Source: JBCCCJ01 sp039029315
GTDB lineage: Bacteria; Bacteroidota; Bacteroidia; J057
Reading direction: 5' to 3'
DNA: 64,000 nucleotides
Assembly (NCBI GenBank): GCA_039029315.1
Contig: JBCCGK010000002.1
Location: forward strand, 147,903 to 211,902
Part shown: positions 33,732 through 41,606 of the stretch, piece after piece
How the letters are laid out: each line of letters starts with the position of its first letter
Numbering within the stretch: position 1 is the stretch's first letter
Made by a program: the position numbers and the translations under genes
The notes under the pieces: model-generated
What the model was told of the DNA's origin: nothing
Database searches by the model: none
The model's input: the letters and a program-made list of their open reading frames with translations, nothing else

Positions 33732-35246
33732 TCACCACCATCTCCTTCTCACCAGAAGTTGATTCGCTTCACTTTCGTTGTGCGCTCGGTCGACGGCGGT
33801 GATTAAATAAGAATGCTTTCGAAATCGTGGCGTATCCTGGTCAAGCCATTGGCCAGGATTTCCCCATATGATTGTGTAAAAAAACTTCTCAGTGGCTTGG
33901 GGAACAGTCCTGCCACTGGCCCGATACACAATATGAAACTTGATATCCGAGCTACTGAGAGAGTTGTCCCAGCGCAATTGTATCCCACCTTTTCTTGCCT
34001 TACTCCAGACATTCACGGGTGGGAGCGGCGCACGCTTATCCAGCCAAGGCAAACGAGGAGGCAAAGCCATTTGTTTGTAATAGTGGTTTTGTAGTGAATC
34101 ACTGACTCCTAAGGGGTTTTGGGGCAACCATTTGGCACTAAAGAAGGCACTTCCATGGATCTGATGATACTGTCGTAAGAGTCGAATCTGTGCAGGAATC
34201 TGGTCGGGATTCTCCCAATTCTTGTCGTGATTATTGGCAATTTTATACGCAGCATGGCCAATGTATACATTGCGACCAAAGCTGTTTTGACTCCACCAGT
34301 CCAGCAGTTTCTCAAAAGCAGCTGGAGGATATCCTATACTGAAATACACTTGAGGGGCCACATAGTCAATCCACCCTTCGGCCAGCCAGTGGCGCACATC
34401 TGCAAATAGATCATCATAGCTGGTTTGACCTGCCCGTGAGTCTGATCCTTTGGAATCTCTGTCCTTGTTTCGCCACACGCCAAAGGGACTAATCCCCAAT
34501 TGAACATAAGGCCGATGGACCTGAAGTTGATCATGCAAATCTTGCACAAATTGATTGACATTGTTTCGCCTCCAGTCTTCTACCTGATCAAAATCTTGAC
34601 CAAATGCCCGAAAACTAATTGTATCAGGAAAATCCAGGGTGTCAATCCGATATGGGTAAAAATAATCATCGAAATGCACAGCATCTATCTCGTATCTGTC
34701 TACGACATCCATGATCACAGTTCGGACATAATTCCTGGCAGCTGGAATTCCAGGGTCCAAGTATAGATTCTTCCCATATTGTACAAGCCAATCAGGATGC
34801 GTTTGGGTAAGATGAGTGGACGCATGGACTTTACTGCTATCCCAATCCAGCGATGTTCGAAATGGATTAAACCAGGCATGTAGCTCCATGCCTCGCTCAT
34901 GGCAGGCTTGAGTCAGAAAGGACAATGGATCATAGAAAGGGGTCGGTGCCTTTCCTTCTGTGCCTGTGAGCCATTGGGACCAGGGTTCATAGGAAGATTC
35001 ATAAAAAGCATCTCCTCCAGGACGAATCTGAAAAATAATGGCATTGAAACCTTGAACTTTCAGCCCATCCAGCATTGAAATCAAGTCTTGTTGTTGCTGC
35101 TCCACCGACAGATCTGCCCGGGATGGCCAATCAATATTTTTGACAGTGGCAATCCAGACTGCCCGAAATTCTCTTTCCTGCATCTGCCCTAGGCCATCCC
35201 TGATGGCAAGCAAGCTAAGTAACAGTAAAAAGACCGTTTTATTCAT
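33732..35246 (-). CDS. GHL10/DUF187 family glycoside hydrolase
   Basis: A 504-aa secreted glycosidase-like protein with a (beta/alpha)8 barrel of the GHL10 (DUF187, YngK-like) family. The ATG at 35246 gives a signal peptide (MNKTVFLLLLSLLAIRDGLG) and overlaps the stop of the upstream GH20 gene by 8 bp (ATGAATAA), implying coupling. Family motifs: EFRAVWIATVKNIDWPSRAD at the mature N-terminus, AIIFQIRPGGDAFYESSYEP, HAWFNPFR, the DAVHFDDYFYPY strand that should hold an active-site acid, and IDYVAPQVYF. A C-terminal fibronectin-like module follows (about 415-504). Characterised GHL10 proteins are few, some acting on peptidoglycan-like or amino-sugar glycans, so the substrate is open. It is the last gene of the eight-gene minus operon. 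Confidence 0.85.
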   Translation of the reverse strand: MNKTVFLLLLSLLAIRDGLGQMQEREFRAVWIATVKNIDWPSRADLSVEQQQQDLISMLDGLKVQGFNAIIFQIRPGGDAFYESSYEPWSQWLTGTEGKAPTPFYDPLSFLTQACHERGMELHAWFNPFRTSLDWDSSKVHASTHLTQTHPDWLVQYGKNLYLDPGIPAARNYVRTVIMDVVDRYEIDAVHFDDYFYPYRIDTLDFPDTISFRAFGQDFDQVEDWRRNNVNQFVQDLHDQLQVHRPYVQLGISPFGVWRNKDRDSKGSDSRAGQTSYDDLFADVRHWLAEGWIDYVAPQVYFSIGYPPAAFEKLLDWWSQNSFGRNVYIGHAAYKIANNHDKNWENPDQIPAQIRLLRQYHQIHGSAFFSAKWLPQNPLGVSDSLQNHYYKQMALPPRLPWLDKRAPLPPVNVWSKARKGGIQLRWDNSLSSSDIKFHIVYRASGRTVPQATEKFFYTIIWGNPGQWLDQDTPRFRKHSYLITAVDRAHNESEANQLLVRRRWW

Positions 35247-36801
35247 CAACCCAAGGAACTTGTGGCGAGGCATAATAATTGATTCCCATGGCCTCAAATC
35301 TATTTTTCCAGCGCCCTAATCTTGTTTTATAGGTCTCCCAATCTCTCACAGATTCTGGAGACCAGGCAATTTCTGCTACACCAGGCAGTCTGGGAAATGC
35401 CATTTCTTCTATGTCCTCCATGTCTTCAATGGTTTCTGACCAAAGCGGCGTTTCGATGCCCAGGATTTGCTCCTTTCCAATTCCTTCAACCAATGTCAGC
35501 GGATTCCAGTCATAGGCATCTTTTGCTTCAATATATGCAGCCCAATGAAGTCCCAAATGATAATCCTCTACATATTGCATGTCGAGGTAGACTTTTTTGG
35601 CAGGCGACATGATCACTTTTGCCTGTTTCTTCACTCCCATTTGAGCATTCTCAGCTTTGTCCCAATATTGAACCACTGAGCCTGCTTGCAGATTGGCCAA
35701 AGCCACTTCGTCCCATCCTACAAGGGTTTTGCCATATTTTTTCACAATTTCCTGGATGCGATTGGTGAAATAAATGTAGTCTTCTTCTTTTGTCGCCAGG
35801 GTTTCATCTCCCCCTACATGTAAATAGGGTCCTGGTGTGATCGCTGCCATTTCTCGAATGACATCATCGACAAACTGGTAAATGGATTCATCTCTGGTAC
35901 AAAGGGTACTAAACCCAACTTCTATTCCTGTATAGAGATCATACTCCCGATCGTCGCATTCAAGGTCTGGATAGGAGGCGATCGCCGCATTGGTATGGCC
36001 TGGCATATCCAACTCTGGAATCACTGTGATGAATCGACTGTCTGCATATGAGACAATTTCTGCATATTGTTCCTGGGTATAATAGCCTCCTTCTCCTCCA
36101 CCAACTTCTGTACTTCCTCCATGCGTCGCCAAATTCGGCCAGGATTTGATGTTGATTCTCCATCCCTGATCATCCGATAGATGCAAATGGAGCATGTTCA
36201 TTTTGAAGGCAGCAATCAAATCAATATAGCGTTTGACATCCTCTACGGTAAAAAAGTGTCTAGCTACATCCAACATTGCCCCTCTATATTCGAATTCCGG
36301 AGCGTCCTTGATGGTTCCTGTTGCGATTTCCCAGGGTCCTTGCTGAGGAGCTTGCTGCTCAATATGGGCTGGAAACAACTGTCTCAGGGTCTGAATCCCA
36401 TAAAAGAGTCCCTTGGGAGTTGTGGCTGACAGATGCACCAATTGTTCATCGATCTGAAGCTGATAGGCTTCTTGTTGTTGTCCAGGCTCATCAGCGATAG
36501 AGAGATAAATTCCTTCACTTGGGGCCGTCGAGCTAGCTTGAATTGTCAGGGAAAATCCTGTTGCGTTTTTCAGGAATCGGGCCAGATATGCTCCCACAGC
36601 TTGCATCTGTTCAGAATCATCACTCAAAAAGATGGTCGTGGAATTTGTTAAATCAAAAGAGCTTCCTGTGGCAGTCAGCGAAGCGGGATACGGAATCAAG
36701 GCTTCTTTGCTTAAATCTTTGGGGGTTCTCGTCTTGCAGGCACTACTCAAACACAGCATGCCAATCAGGAGAAGTATATGGAACAAAAAGGTAAATTTCA
36801 T
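35239..36801 (-). CDS. GH20 beta-N-acetylhexosaminidase, lipoprotein
   Basis: This enzyme removes terminal beta-linked GlcNAc or GalNAc from glycans by substrate-assisted catalysis. It is a lipoprotein (signal ending LSSAC, Cys22). Residues 35-165 are the GH20b N-terminal domain and 170-500 the catalytic barrel: RGAMLDVARHFF, LHLHLSDDQGWRI, PELDMPGHTNAA and the catalytic Asp332-Glu333 pair in HVGGDE. The Trp-rich end (ETPLWSETIEDM, PRLPGVAEIAWSP) completes the acetamido-binding site. At 520 aa it has the usual length. It lies fifth-last in an operon with enzymes fitting amino-sugar oxidation, so it likely supplies the free N-acetylhexosamine in the periplasm or at the surface. Confidence 0.95.
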   Translation of the reverse strand: MKFTFLFHILLLIGMLCLSSACKTRTPKDLSKEALIPYPASLTATGSSFDLTNSTTIFLSDDSEQMQAVGAYLARFLKNATGFSLTIQASSTAPSEGIYLSIADEPGQQQEAYQLQIDEQLVHLSATTPKGLFYGIQTLRQLFPAHIEQQAPQQGPWEIATGTIKDAPEFEYRGAMLDVARHFFTVEDVKRYIDLIAAFKMNMLHLHLSDDQGWRINIKSWPNLATHGGSTEVGGGEGGYYTQEQYAEIVSYADSRFITVIPELDMPGHTNAAIASYPDLECDDREYDLYTGIEVGFSTLCTRDESIYQFVDDVIREMAAITPGPYLHVGGDETLATKEEDYIYFTNRIQEIVKKYGKTLVGWDEVALANLQAGSVVQYWDKAENAQMGVKKQAKVIMSPAKKVYLDMQYVEDYHLGLHWAAYIEAKDAYDWNPLTLVEGIGKEQILGIETPLWSETIEDMEDIEEMAFPRLPGVAEIAWSPESVRDWETYKTRLGRWKNRFEAMGINYYASPQVPWVDE

Positions 36802-36805
36802 CCCG

Positions 36806-37657
36806 CTAAATAGTGAAATTTATTTGTTCATTCACAAAATGAAGGGCCTCTTTGCACAATTGGTCTTCTGATTCGAAACAATTTCTCCAGATGTTGGCTC
36901 CTTGTATCAAGACCTGATTTCCCTGTCCAAATGCTTCTACAACCAACCAATCATCATATTGGATGTCCTTGATCGCCCGAAAGGTCTCTGCCCAATTCAC
37001 CAATCCTTTGCCAGGGGTGCCTCTATGGCTCTCACTGATATGAATATGATTGATTGATTGCTGACATGTCATGATTGTATCATGGATGGAAGCGTCTTCC
37101 AAATGGGCATGGTGGGTATCGTAAGTCATTCCTACATGTGGATGATCTACCATGTCTACCAGAGCCTTGGCCTCCAGAGAATGGGTTAGAAAATAACACT
37201 CAAACCGATTGAGGAATTCCACACTGAGGCGAATATCATGAGATTGCGCGTATTCTCCACTTTTATGAAGCACTTCTGCACACCACTTTTTTTCATCCAT
37301 CGAAGGCCCTCTCCCAGGAAAGTCCTTATGTGGGGAATGCATGGGTCCCATCACTACAGAACTATTGAGTCGCGCCGCCATATTTACAAATTGTTCCAGT
37401 TGGCGTTGCCCCCGCTTCCGAACTGATGGATCGGGATGGATGGCACTGGATTCAGGGGGAAGAAATGCAGAACAGCTACAAGCAAGATCCAAAGATTGAA
37501 GGCGACGTGATACCTTATCCAGAAAGCGATCTGAATAATCAGGACTCAGTGGAATTTCTACCCCATCAAATCCAATCTCTTTCAACACATCCAATCGTTG
37601 TAAGTCTGTCTCTTCCAAACGAACCGTCCAAAGCAGTAAATTCAGTCCAATTTTCAT
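36806..37657 (-). CDS. Sugar phosphate isomerase/epimerase family (TIM barrel, tagatose/psicose-epimerase-like)
   Basis: A 283-aa AP-endonuclease-2-type TIM barrel related to D-tagatose 3-epimerase/hydroxypyruvate isomerase. The ATG at 37657 (MKIGLNLLLWTVRLEETDLQ) is preferred over 37711, which would overlap the upstream gene. Metal-site features: VEFLNRFECYFLTH with Glu, MTYDTHHAHLED with Asp and His, HIHISESHRGTPGKG with His and Glu, and the final VVEAFGQ Glu. No signal peptide, so it works in the cytoplasm, unlike most of its operon partners. It could isomerise a keto-sugar or keto-acid imported after periplasmic processing (inference). Confidence 0.85.
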   Translation of the reverse strand: MKIGLNLLLWTVRLEETDLQRLDVLKEIGFDGVEIPLSPDYSDRFLDKVSRRLQSLDLACSCSAFLPPESSAIHPDPSVRKRGQRQLEQFVNMAARLNSSVVMGPMHSPHKDFPGRGPSMDEKKWCAEVLHKSGEYAQSHDIRLSVEFLNRFECYFLTHSLEAKALVDMVDHPHVGMTYDTHHAHLEDASIHDTIMTCQQSINHIHISESHRGTPGKGLVNWAETFRAIKDIQYDDWLVVEAFGQGNQVLIQGANIWRNCFESEDQLCKEALHFVNEQINFTI

Positions 37658-37667
37658 AAATCTCTGA

Positions 37668-38873
37668 TCAAATTCCTTCGAGCAAGATGGTCCTGAATCG
37701 GGAAGCGACAATGCGTTCTTCTCCCGGATTCATCATCCATGTTGTTATGTCCACAGATTCGTTTCCCCCCACAGTTTCAATAGAGGGATGCCCTTCTTTC
37801 AGTTTTTGTCTTACTTCTTGCGGGGTCCATTTGATCTTGGTCTGATCCCATCTGATTTTGATGGATGGTACGTGATTGGCAATCTCGGGTACATGGATTT
37901 CCGGCTGAACCCCCTCAATGTTTTCAACGGCATCATGAATATGCTGGATTTGTCCTTCCCATAATTTCCAGTCGGCTTCATGATCCCGGGAGAGGTAATT
38001 TTCTACAGCGATCAACATTGCCAGAATCTCTTCCTTATTGACTTTCATGCCCCTCCCTACAGTATCTCCACGAGGAGCTGCACTTAGTCGAGCTGCCTGT
38101 ATGAGGTCTTTTCTTCCCAGCAATAACCCACAACTTTGCGGCCCACGAAGTCCTTTTCCACCAGAAAAACAGACCAAATCAAACCCCATATCGGTGTATT
38201 TCCATAGATTTTCGACAGGAGGGACATCCGCAGCACAATCATTCATCATGGGGATGCTGTATTTTTTCCCAACGTCAATGAATTCCTTGTATTGAATTTT
38301 TCCTTTAAAGTTGTGCGCATTCAAAAACCACAACATTGCTGTTCGATCATTGATGGCCTCTTCCAACTCTTGCACAGTTTCCACTTCGATTATCTTGACA
38401 CCACAGTTTTTGATCGCATGGGCATATCCAATGACATGAGACTTCTGCATGATCACTTCTGTCTTCATGCCTGAGAGATCTGTAGGAATTCTTGCGGCTT
38501 TTTTTGCATCCAGTCCAGACAGTACCCCTGCTGTTCCGAGGGTGATGGCTGAAGCCGCTCCTGCTGTGACAGTCGCCGCTTCGCATCCAATCAATTCTGC
38601 CAGTCGTTCCCCGACTTTGTCTTGCAATTCATCCAGGGCGACATACTGTCGACTCGCATAATTGTAAGCATCGATTGCCTCCTGCCGAAGAAGGCAGCCA
38701 GTCAATGCAGTATACGTGCCTGCGGCATTGATAAATGTCCGCAGTCCCAACTCTTTGTAGTAATCACGAGGAAACAGTTGCGAGGAGGCTGGGATGGCCA
38801 GTGCTGCCGAACCGAACATACCCCCAATGAGCGGAAGGGCGGATAATCGTTTGAGGAGGTCTCGTCTTTTCAT
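37668..38873 (-). CDS. SelA-like PLP enzyme (D-glucosaminate/D-amino-acid ammonia-lyase type), Tat-like signal
   Basis: A fold type I PLP enzyme of the SelA-like (COG1921) group, whose characterised non-selenium members deaminate D-glucosaminate-6-phosphate or related beta-hydroxy amino acids. The PLP Lys240 sits in CFSGGKGLRGPQ, Asp212 (MMNDCAAD) would contact the pyridine nitrogen, and TAGAASAITLGTAG binds phosphate. The ATG at 38873 gives MKRRDLLKRLSALPLIGGMF, a twin-arginine type signal with a hydrophobic core and AxA-like end, so a PLP enzyme seems to be exported folded. At 401 aa it has a normal length once the signal is removed. It is followed 10 bp later by the epimerase gene and preceded by ridA. 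Confidence 0.85.
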   Translation of the reverse strand: MKRRDLLKRLSALPLIGGMFGSAALAIPASSQLFPRDYYKELGLRTFINAAGTYTALTGCLLRQEAIDAYNYASRQYVALDELQDKVGERLAELIGCEAATVTAGAASAITLGTAGVLSGLDAKKAARIPTDLSGMKTEVIMQKSHVIGYAHAIKNCGVKIIEVETVQELEEAINDRTAMLWFLNAHNFKGKIQYKEFIDVGKKYSIPMMNDCAADVPPVENLWKYTDMGFDLVCFSGGKGLRGPQSCGLLLGRKDLIQAARLSAAPRGDTVGRGMKVNKEEILAMLIAVENYLSRDHEADWKLWEGQIQHIHDAVENIEGVQPEIHVPEIANHVPSIKIRWDQTKIKWTPQEVRQKLKEGHPSIETVGGNESVDITTWMMNPGEERIVASRFRTILLEGI

Positions 38874-38884
38874 AACAAGAACAA

Positions 38885-39364
38885 TTATTTGAGTGCAGCA
38901 ATACAATCTATTTCAACCAAAGAATCACCAGGTACCCCCCCATAAGTCGCGACAGTGGTGCGAACTGGCGGCTGATCTCCGAATCTCGCTCTATACACAG
39001 CGTTCATGCCATGATAATCCTCCAAATCATGCAAATAGACATTGACTTTCAGGACTTTATCCATAGAAGAGCCATGTTTGAGCAGTTCTTTTTCCAATTC
39101 TTTCAGCACGTGATCTGTATGCGTCTGGATGTTGCCTTCAAAATGTGCTCCTTTTCCTGCGATGAAGAGCAGATCTCCATATTTCACTGCACTGGAAAAC
39201 AATGGGGCATCTTGTGCGTCTTTTACCACTGTTCCAACAACTGTTTTGCTGGGGAGAGCTTCTTGCTTGGAATCAGCGGCCTTTGCTACCCCAAATCCAA
39301 GTGTGGCGAATAGGGCGGCACCCATTTTTTTGAAGACTGATCTTCTGCTTTCTGATCGTTTCAT
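38885..39364 (-). CDS. RidA-family enamine/imine deaminase with Tat-like export signal
   Basis: RidA proteins hydrolyse reactive enamines and imines released by PLP-dependent dehydratases and ammonia-lyases. This one has the full RidA domain (residues 40-159) with the substrate-carboxylate Arg135 in PVRTTVATYGGVPGDSLVEID and the conserved Glu151. What is unusual is the N-terminal extension MKRSESRRSVFKKMGAALFA and TLGFGVAKA, a twin-arginine-like signal with a cleavage-type AKA end; classical RidA is cytosolic and about 128 aa. The ATG at 39364 is chosen because the frame start at 39433 overlaps the upstream gene. It lies immediately before the SelA-like PLP gene (11 bp), matching its expected role in clearing that enzyme's enamine product. 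Confidence 0.88.
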   Translation of the reverse strand: MKRSESRRSVFKKMGAALFATLGFGVAKAADSKQEALPSKTVVGTVVKDAQDAPLFSSAVKYGDLLFIAGKGAHFEGNIQTHTDHVLKELEKELLKHGSSMDKVLKVNVYLHDLEDYHGMNAVYRARFGDQPPVRTTVATYGGVPGDSLVEIDCIAALK

Positions 39365-39390
39365 GAGAGAGGAATTAAGTATTGAGCAAA

Positions 39391-40629
39391 TTATTTTTTC
39401 CAAGATGGCCGAGAAATCCCATTGAGGTCCCACACGACCTTCCCATCCCGAATGGTGAGTTCACAGATAAGGCGCTTGTCTCCTTCTACTTTCCATCCTT
39501 GTACATCGATGAATCCAAACACTCCTTCCTCCATTCTCAGGACGGCAACGTCTGCACCGGCCCCTGGACTCAGATGGCCTAATTCTGTGCGCTGGATAAT
39601 GCTTGCTGGATTCCATGTACTCCGCTCGACTACCTCTGAGAGGCTTAGCCCAATATTCAGAAGTTTTGACATGACATTTACCATATCTTTCATGGCAGAA
39701 TTCATGCTTCCTGTGTGGAGATCAGTACTAATTGAATTCGGCTTCAATCCTTGTTCAATTGCCGGGACGGCTTGCTCGAACAGGAAGCTTCCTCCTCCAT
39801 GCCCTACATCGAAGATGATCCCTCTTTCTTGCGCCTTGAAGACGAATGGTCGAACCTTTCCTGCCTCATCTACAATGGGGATTCTTCTGTCAACATGGGC
39901 ATAACAGTGGGTAAAAATATCTCCCGGACGGAGTTTTTCAAGGAATAGGGTCTCAATGGATAATTCAGGATCATAGCCTCCAAAATCTATCATCACAGGA
40001 ATATTTGCCTGTTCGCCGGCTTCTACTGCTCTTTCGGTCGGAATCCATTCCGGGCCATAATAGTGGGCCAGTTTGATGCCGACAATGTGTTCAGCATTTT
40101 CCTTCGCCACCATTGCCGTGAGTTTGGCGTCCATGTCTCCCAAATTTTGTTCCAGAGCTCCCCCTGCCATTCCTTCTCCCACGATATTCAGGAAACATAA
40201 CACCCTGGTTTTGGATTGATCTATGGTTTGTTCTTTGAATTGACTGAAATTTTTCCAGCCAGAACTTCCCGCATCGACCATCGTGGTGACGCCTGCACGA
40301 AATCCAAATCCGTCAGGGGGAAGGGCAGTATAGCTATTCCGGAGGTATTTGTCATCTTCAGTTCCCCAAAAATTATGGGTGTGGATATCGATCAATCCCG
40401 GCATCACATACATTCCACTGACATCTACTACCTGAACAGCATTGCTTGCCGGAATATCTGCTGCGACTTCTTGAATTTTATTATCCTTGATGGCCACATC
40501 CATGGGTGCATCAATTCCATTTTTGGGGTCCATCACATGACCGCCTTTGAGGAGGATATCTATTTGTTGTGCTGGGAGAGAAGACAGACACAGAATGAAG
40601 GAAAGTAGAAGGAGAAGTAGATTTTTCAT
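39391..40629 (-). CDS. Amidohydrolase/deacetylase (COG3964-like), exported
   Basis: This metal-dependent amidohydrolase has a signal peptide (MKNLLLLLLSFILCLSSLPA, then QQ). It shows the HxH motif (His83, His85 in LIDIHTHNFWG), a Lys region (IVGIKLAHYYG) suited to a carboxylated bridging lysine, further His residues (FTHCYAHVD, DVGHGGG) and a metal Asp in STDLHTGSM. COG3964 members such as those called EF_0837-like are encoded beside SelA-like genes in other bacteria, and some hydrolyse N-acetyl groups from acetylated hydroxy/amino acids. That pairing recurs here, which supports deacetylation of an N-acetyl sugar acid before the PLP step. The length of 412 aa is typical. It is separated from the lactonase gene by 32 bp. 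Confidence 0.85.
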   Translation of the reverse strand: MKNLLLLLLSFILCLSSLPAQQIDILLKGGHVMDPKNGIDAPMDVAIKDNKIQEVAADIPASNAVQVVDVSGMYVMPGLIDIHTHNFWGTEDDKYLRNSYTALPPDGFGFRAGVTTMVDAGSSGWKNFSQFKEQTIDQSKTRVLCFLNIVGEGMAGGALEQNLGDMDAKLTAMVAKENAEHIVGIKLAHYYGPEWIPTERAVEAGEQANIPVMIDFGGYDPELSIETLFLEKLRPGDIFTHCYAHVDRRIPIVDEAGKVRPFVFKAQERGIIFDVGHGGGSFLFEQAVPAIEQGLKPNSISTDLHTGSMNSAMKDMVNVMSKLLNIGLSLSEVVERSTWNPASIIQRTELGHLSPGAGADVAVLRMEEGVFGFIDVQGWKVEGDKRLICELTIRDGKVVWDLNGISRPSWKK

Positions 40630-40661
40630 GTATACTGCTTGTTTTTTTCAGAAAACACGGA

Positions 40662-41606
40662 TTAGGGTTGTTTCATTTGCCATTCTCTTCCTGCATATTC
40701 AGTCCGAAATGTTTCCAGACATCCTCGATCCTGCAAGGTTATGTAACAGCTTTTTCCATCCTTCCCGCCAAAGGAAATATTGGATGGTTTGGTCCCAGTA
40801 AGCTGTATTTCTTGTAACTCTTCGCCATTGGGGGAAATGATGACAACCGTTCCCTTGCCATATCTGGTGATGTAGAGGTTCCCTTCGATGTCACATCTCA
40901 TCCCATCCATTCCGAAATCTGGAAACTGAATCAAGAGTCGTTTGTTGCTGATTTTGCCTTCTGGAGTCAAATCATATGCCCAGACAGTTCGTTGTATGCT
41001 TTCATTGACATATAGGGTAGATTCATCCGGACTCACTTCAATGCCATTGGTTGTTCCCATATTTCTCTCCAGGCGATCAGTGCTTCCATCCAGATTGATG
41101 CGCCAGATGTTTCCTGTAGAATCGCCCCAATTGGGATCGCTGGCAAACAGGATTCCATTTTCCATCATGGCGAGATCATTGGGCTGATTCATCGAGTCAT
41201 TGTTCGCCAATACAGTGATCTCTTTGGTGGAAGCACTTATGAATAGAACATTGTGTTGCATATAGTCGGCAACGAGGAGGTTTCCTTCTTTTGTCAACCG
41301 AATGCCATTTCCAATACTTCCTTCGGGCAGGCTTACAAACAGATTACTTGTTCCAGCAGAGCTTACAAGTCCAATGGTTCCCTGTTTCTCGAAGTTTACA
41401 ACATAGATATTGCCGTGGATATCAGTAGCAGGACCTTCAATCCCGGAAGTAAATTCATGCTCAGGTGTAAAATCTTTGGCGAGGTAATTCACCTCATCCT
41501 TCTCCGGAGAAGTTTGTTGGGAGGTCTTCAGCTGGCAAGCACTCAGACTTCCAAGGCAGAACAGAGCAAGATAGACCAAAAAGTGATAAGGGGTGGGTAA
41601 TTTCAT
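40662..41606 (-). CDS. SMP-30/gluconolactonase-like beta-propeller lipoprotein
   Basis: A 314-aa lipoprotein (signal ending LSACQ, Cys24) with the six-bladed SMP-30/gluconolactonase fold: IEGPATDIHGNIYVVNFEKQ, GNGIRLTKEGNLLVADYMQH, NQPNDLAMMENGILFASDPN, TTNGIEVSPDESTLYVNES and FGMDGMRCDIEGNLYITRYG. The conserved Glu, Asn and Asp metal ligands of the family (Glu in GIEGPA, Asn in TTNGIEVS, Asp in GMRCD) are present. It would open sugar lactones. Its ATG overlaps the stop of the upstream dehydrogenase gene by ATGA, so lactone former and opener are made together. Confidence 0.87.
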   Translation of the reverse strand: MKLPTPYHFLVYLALFCLGSLSACQLKTSQQTSPEKDEVNYLAKDFTPEHEFTSGIEGPATDIHGNIYVVNFEKQGTIGLVSSAGTSNLFVSLPEGSIGNGIRLTKEGNLLVADYMQHNVLFISASTKEITVLANNDSMNQPNDLAMMENGILFASDPNWGDSTGNIWRINLDGSTDRLERNMGTTNGIEVSPDESTLYVNESIQRTVWAYDLTPEGKISNKRLLIQFPDFGMDGMRCDIEGNLYITRYGKGTVVIISPNGEELQEIQLTGTKPSNISFGGKDGKSCYITLQDRGCLETFRTEYAGREWQMKQP

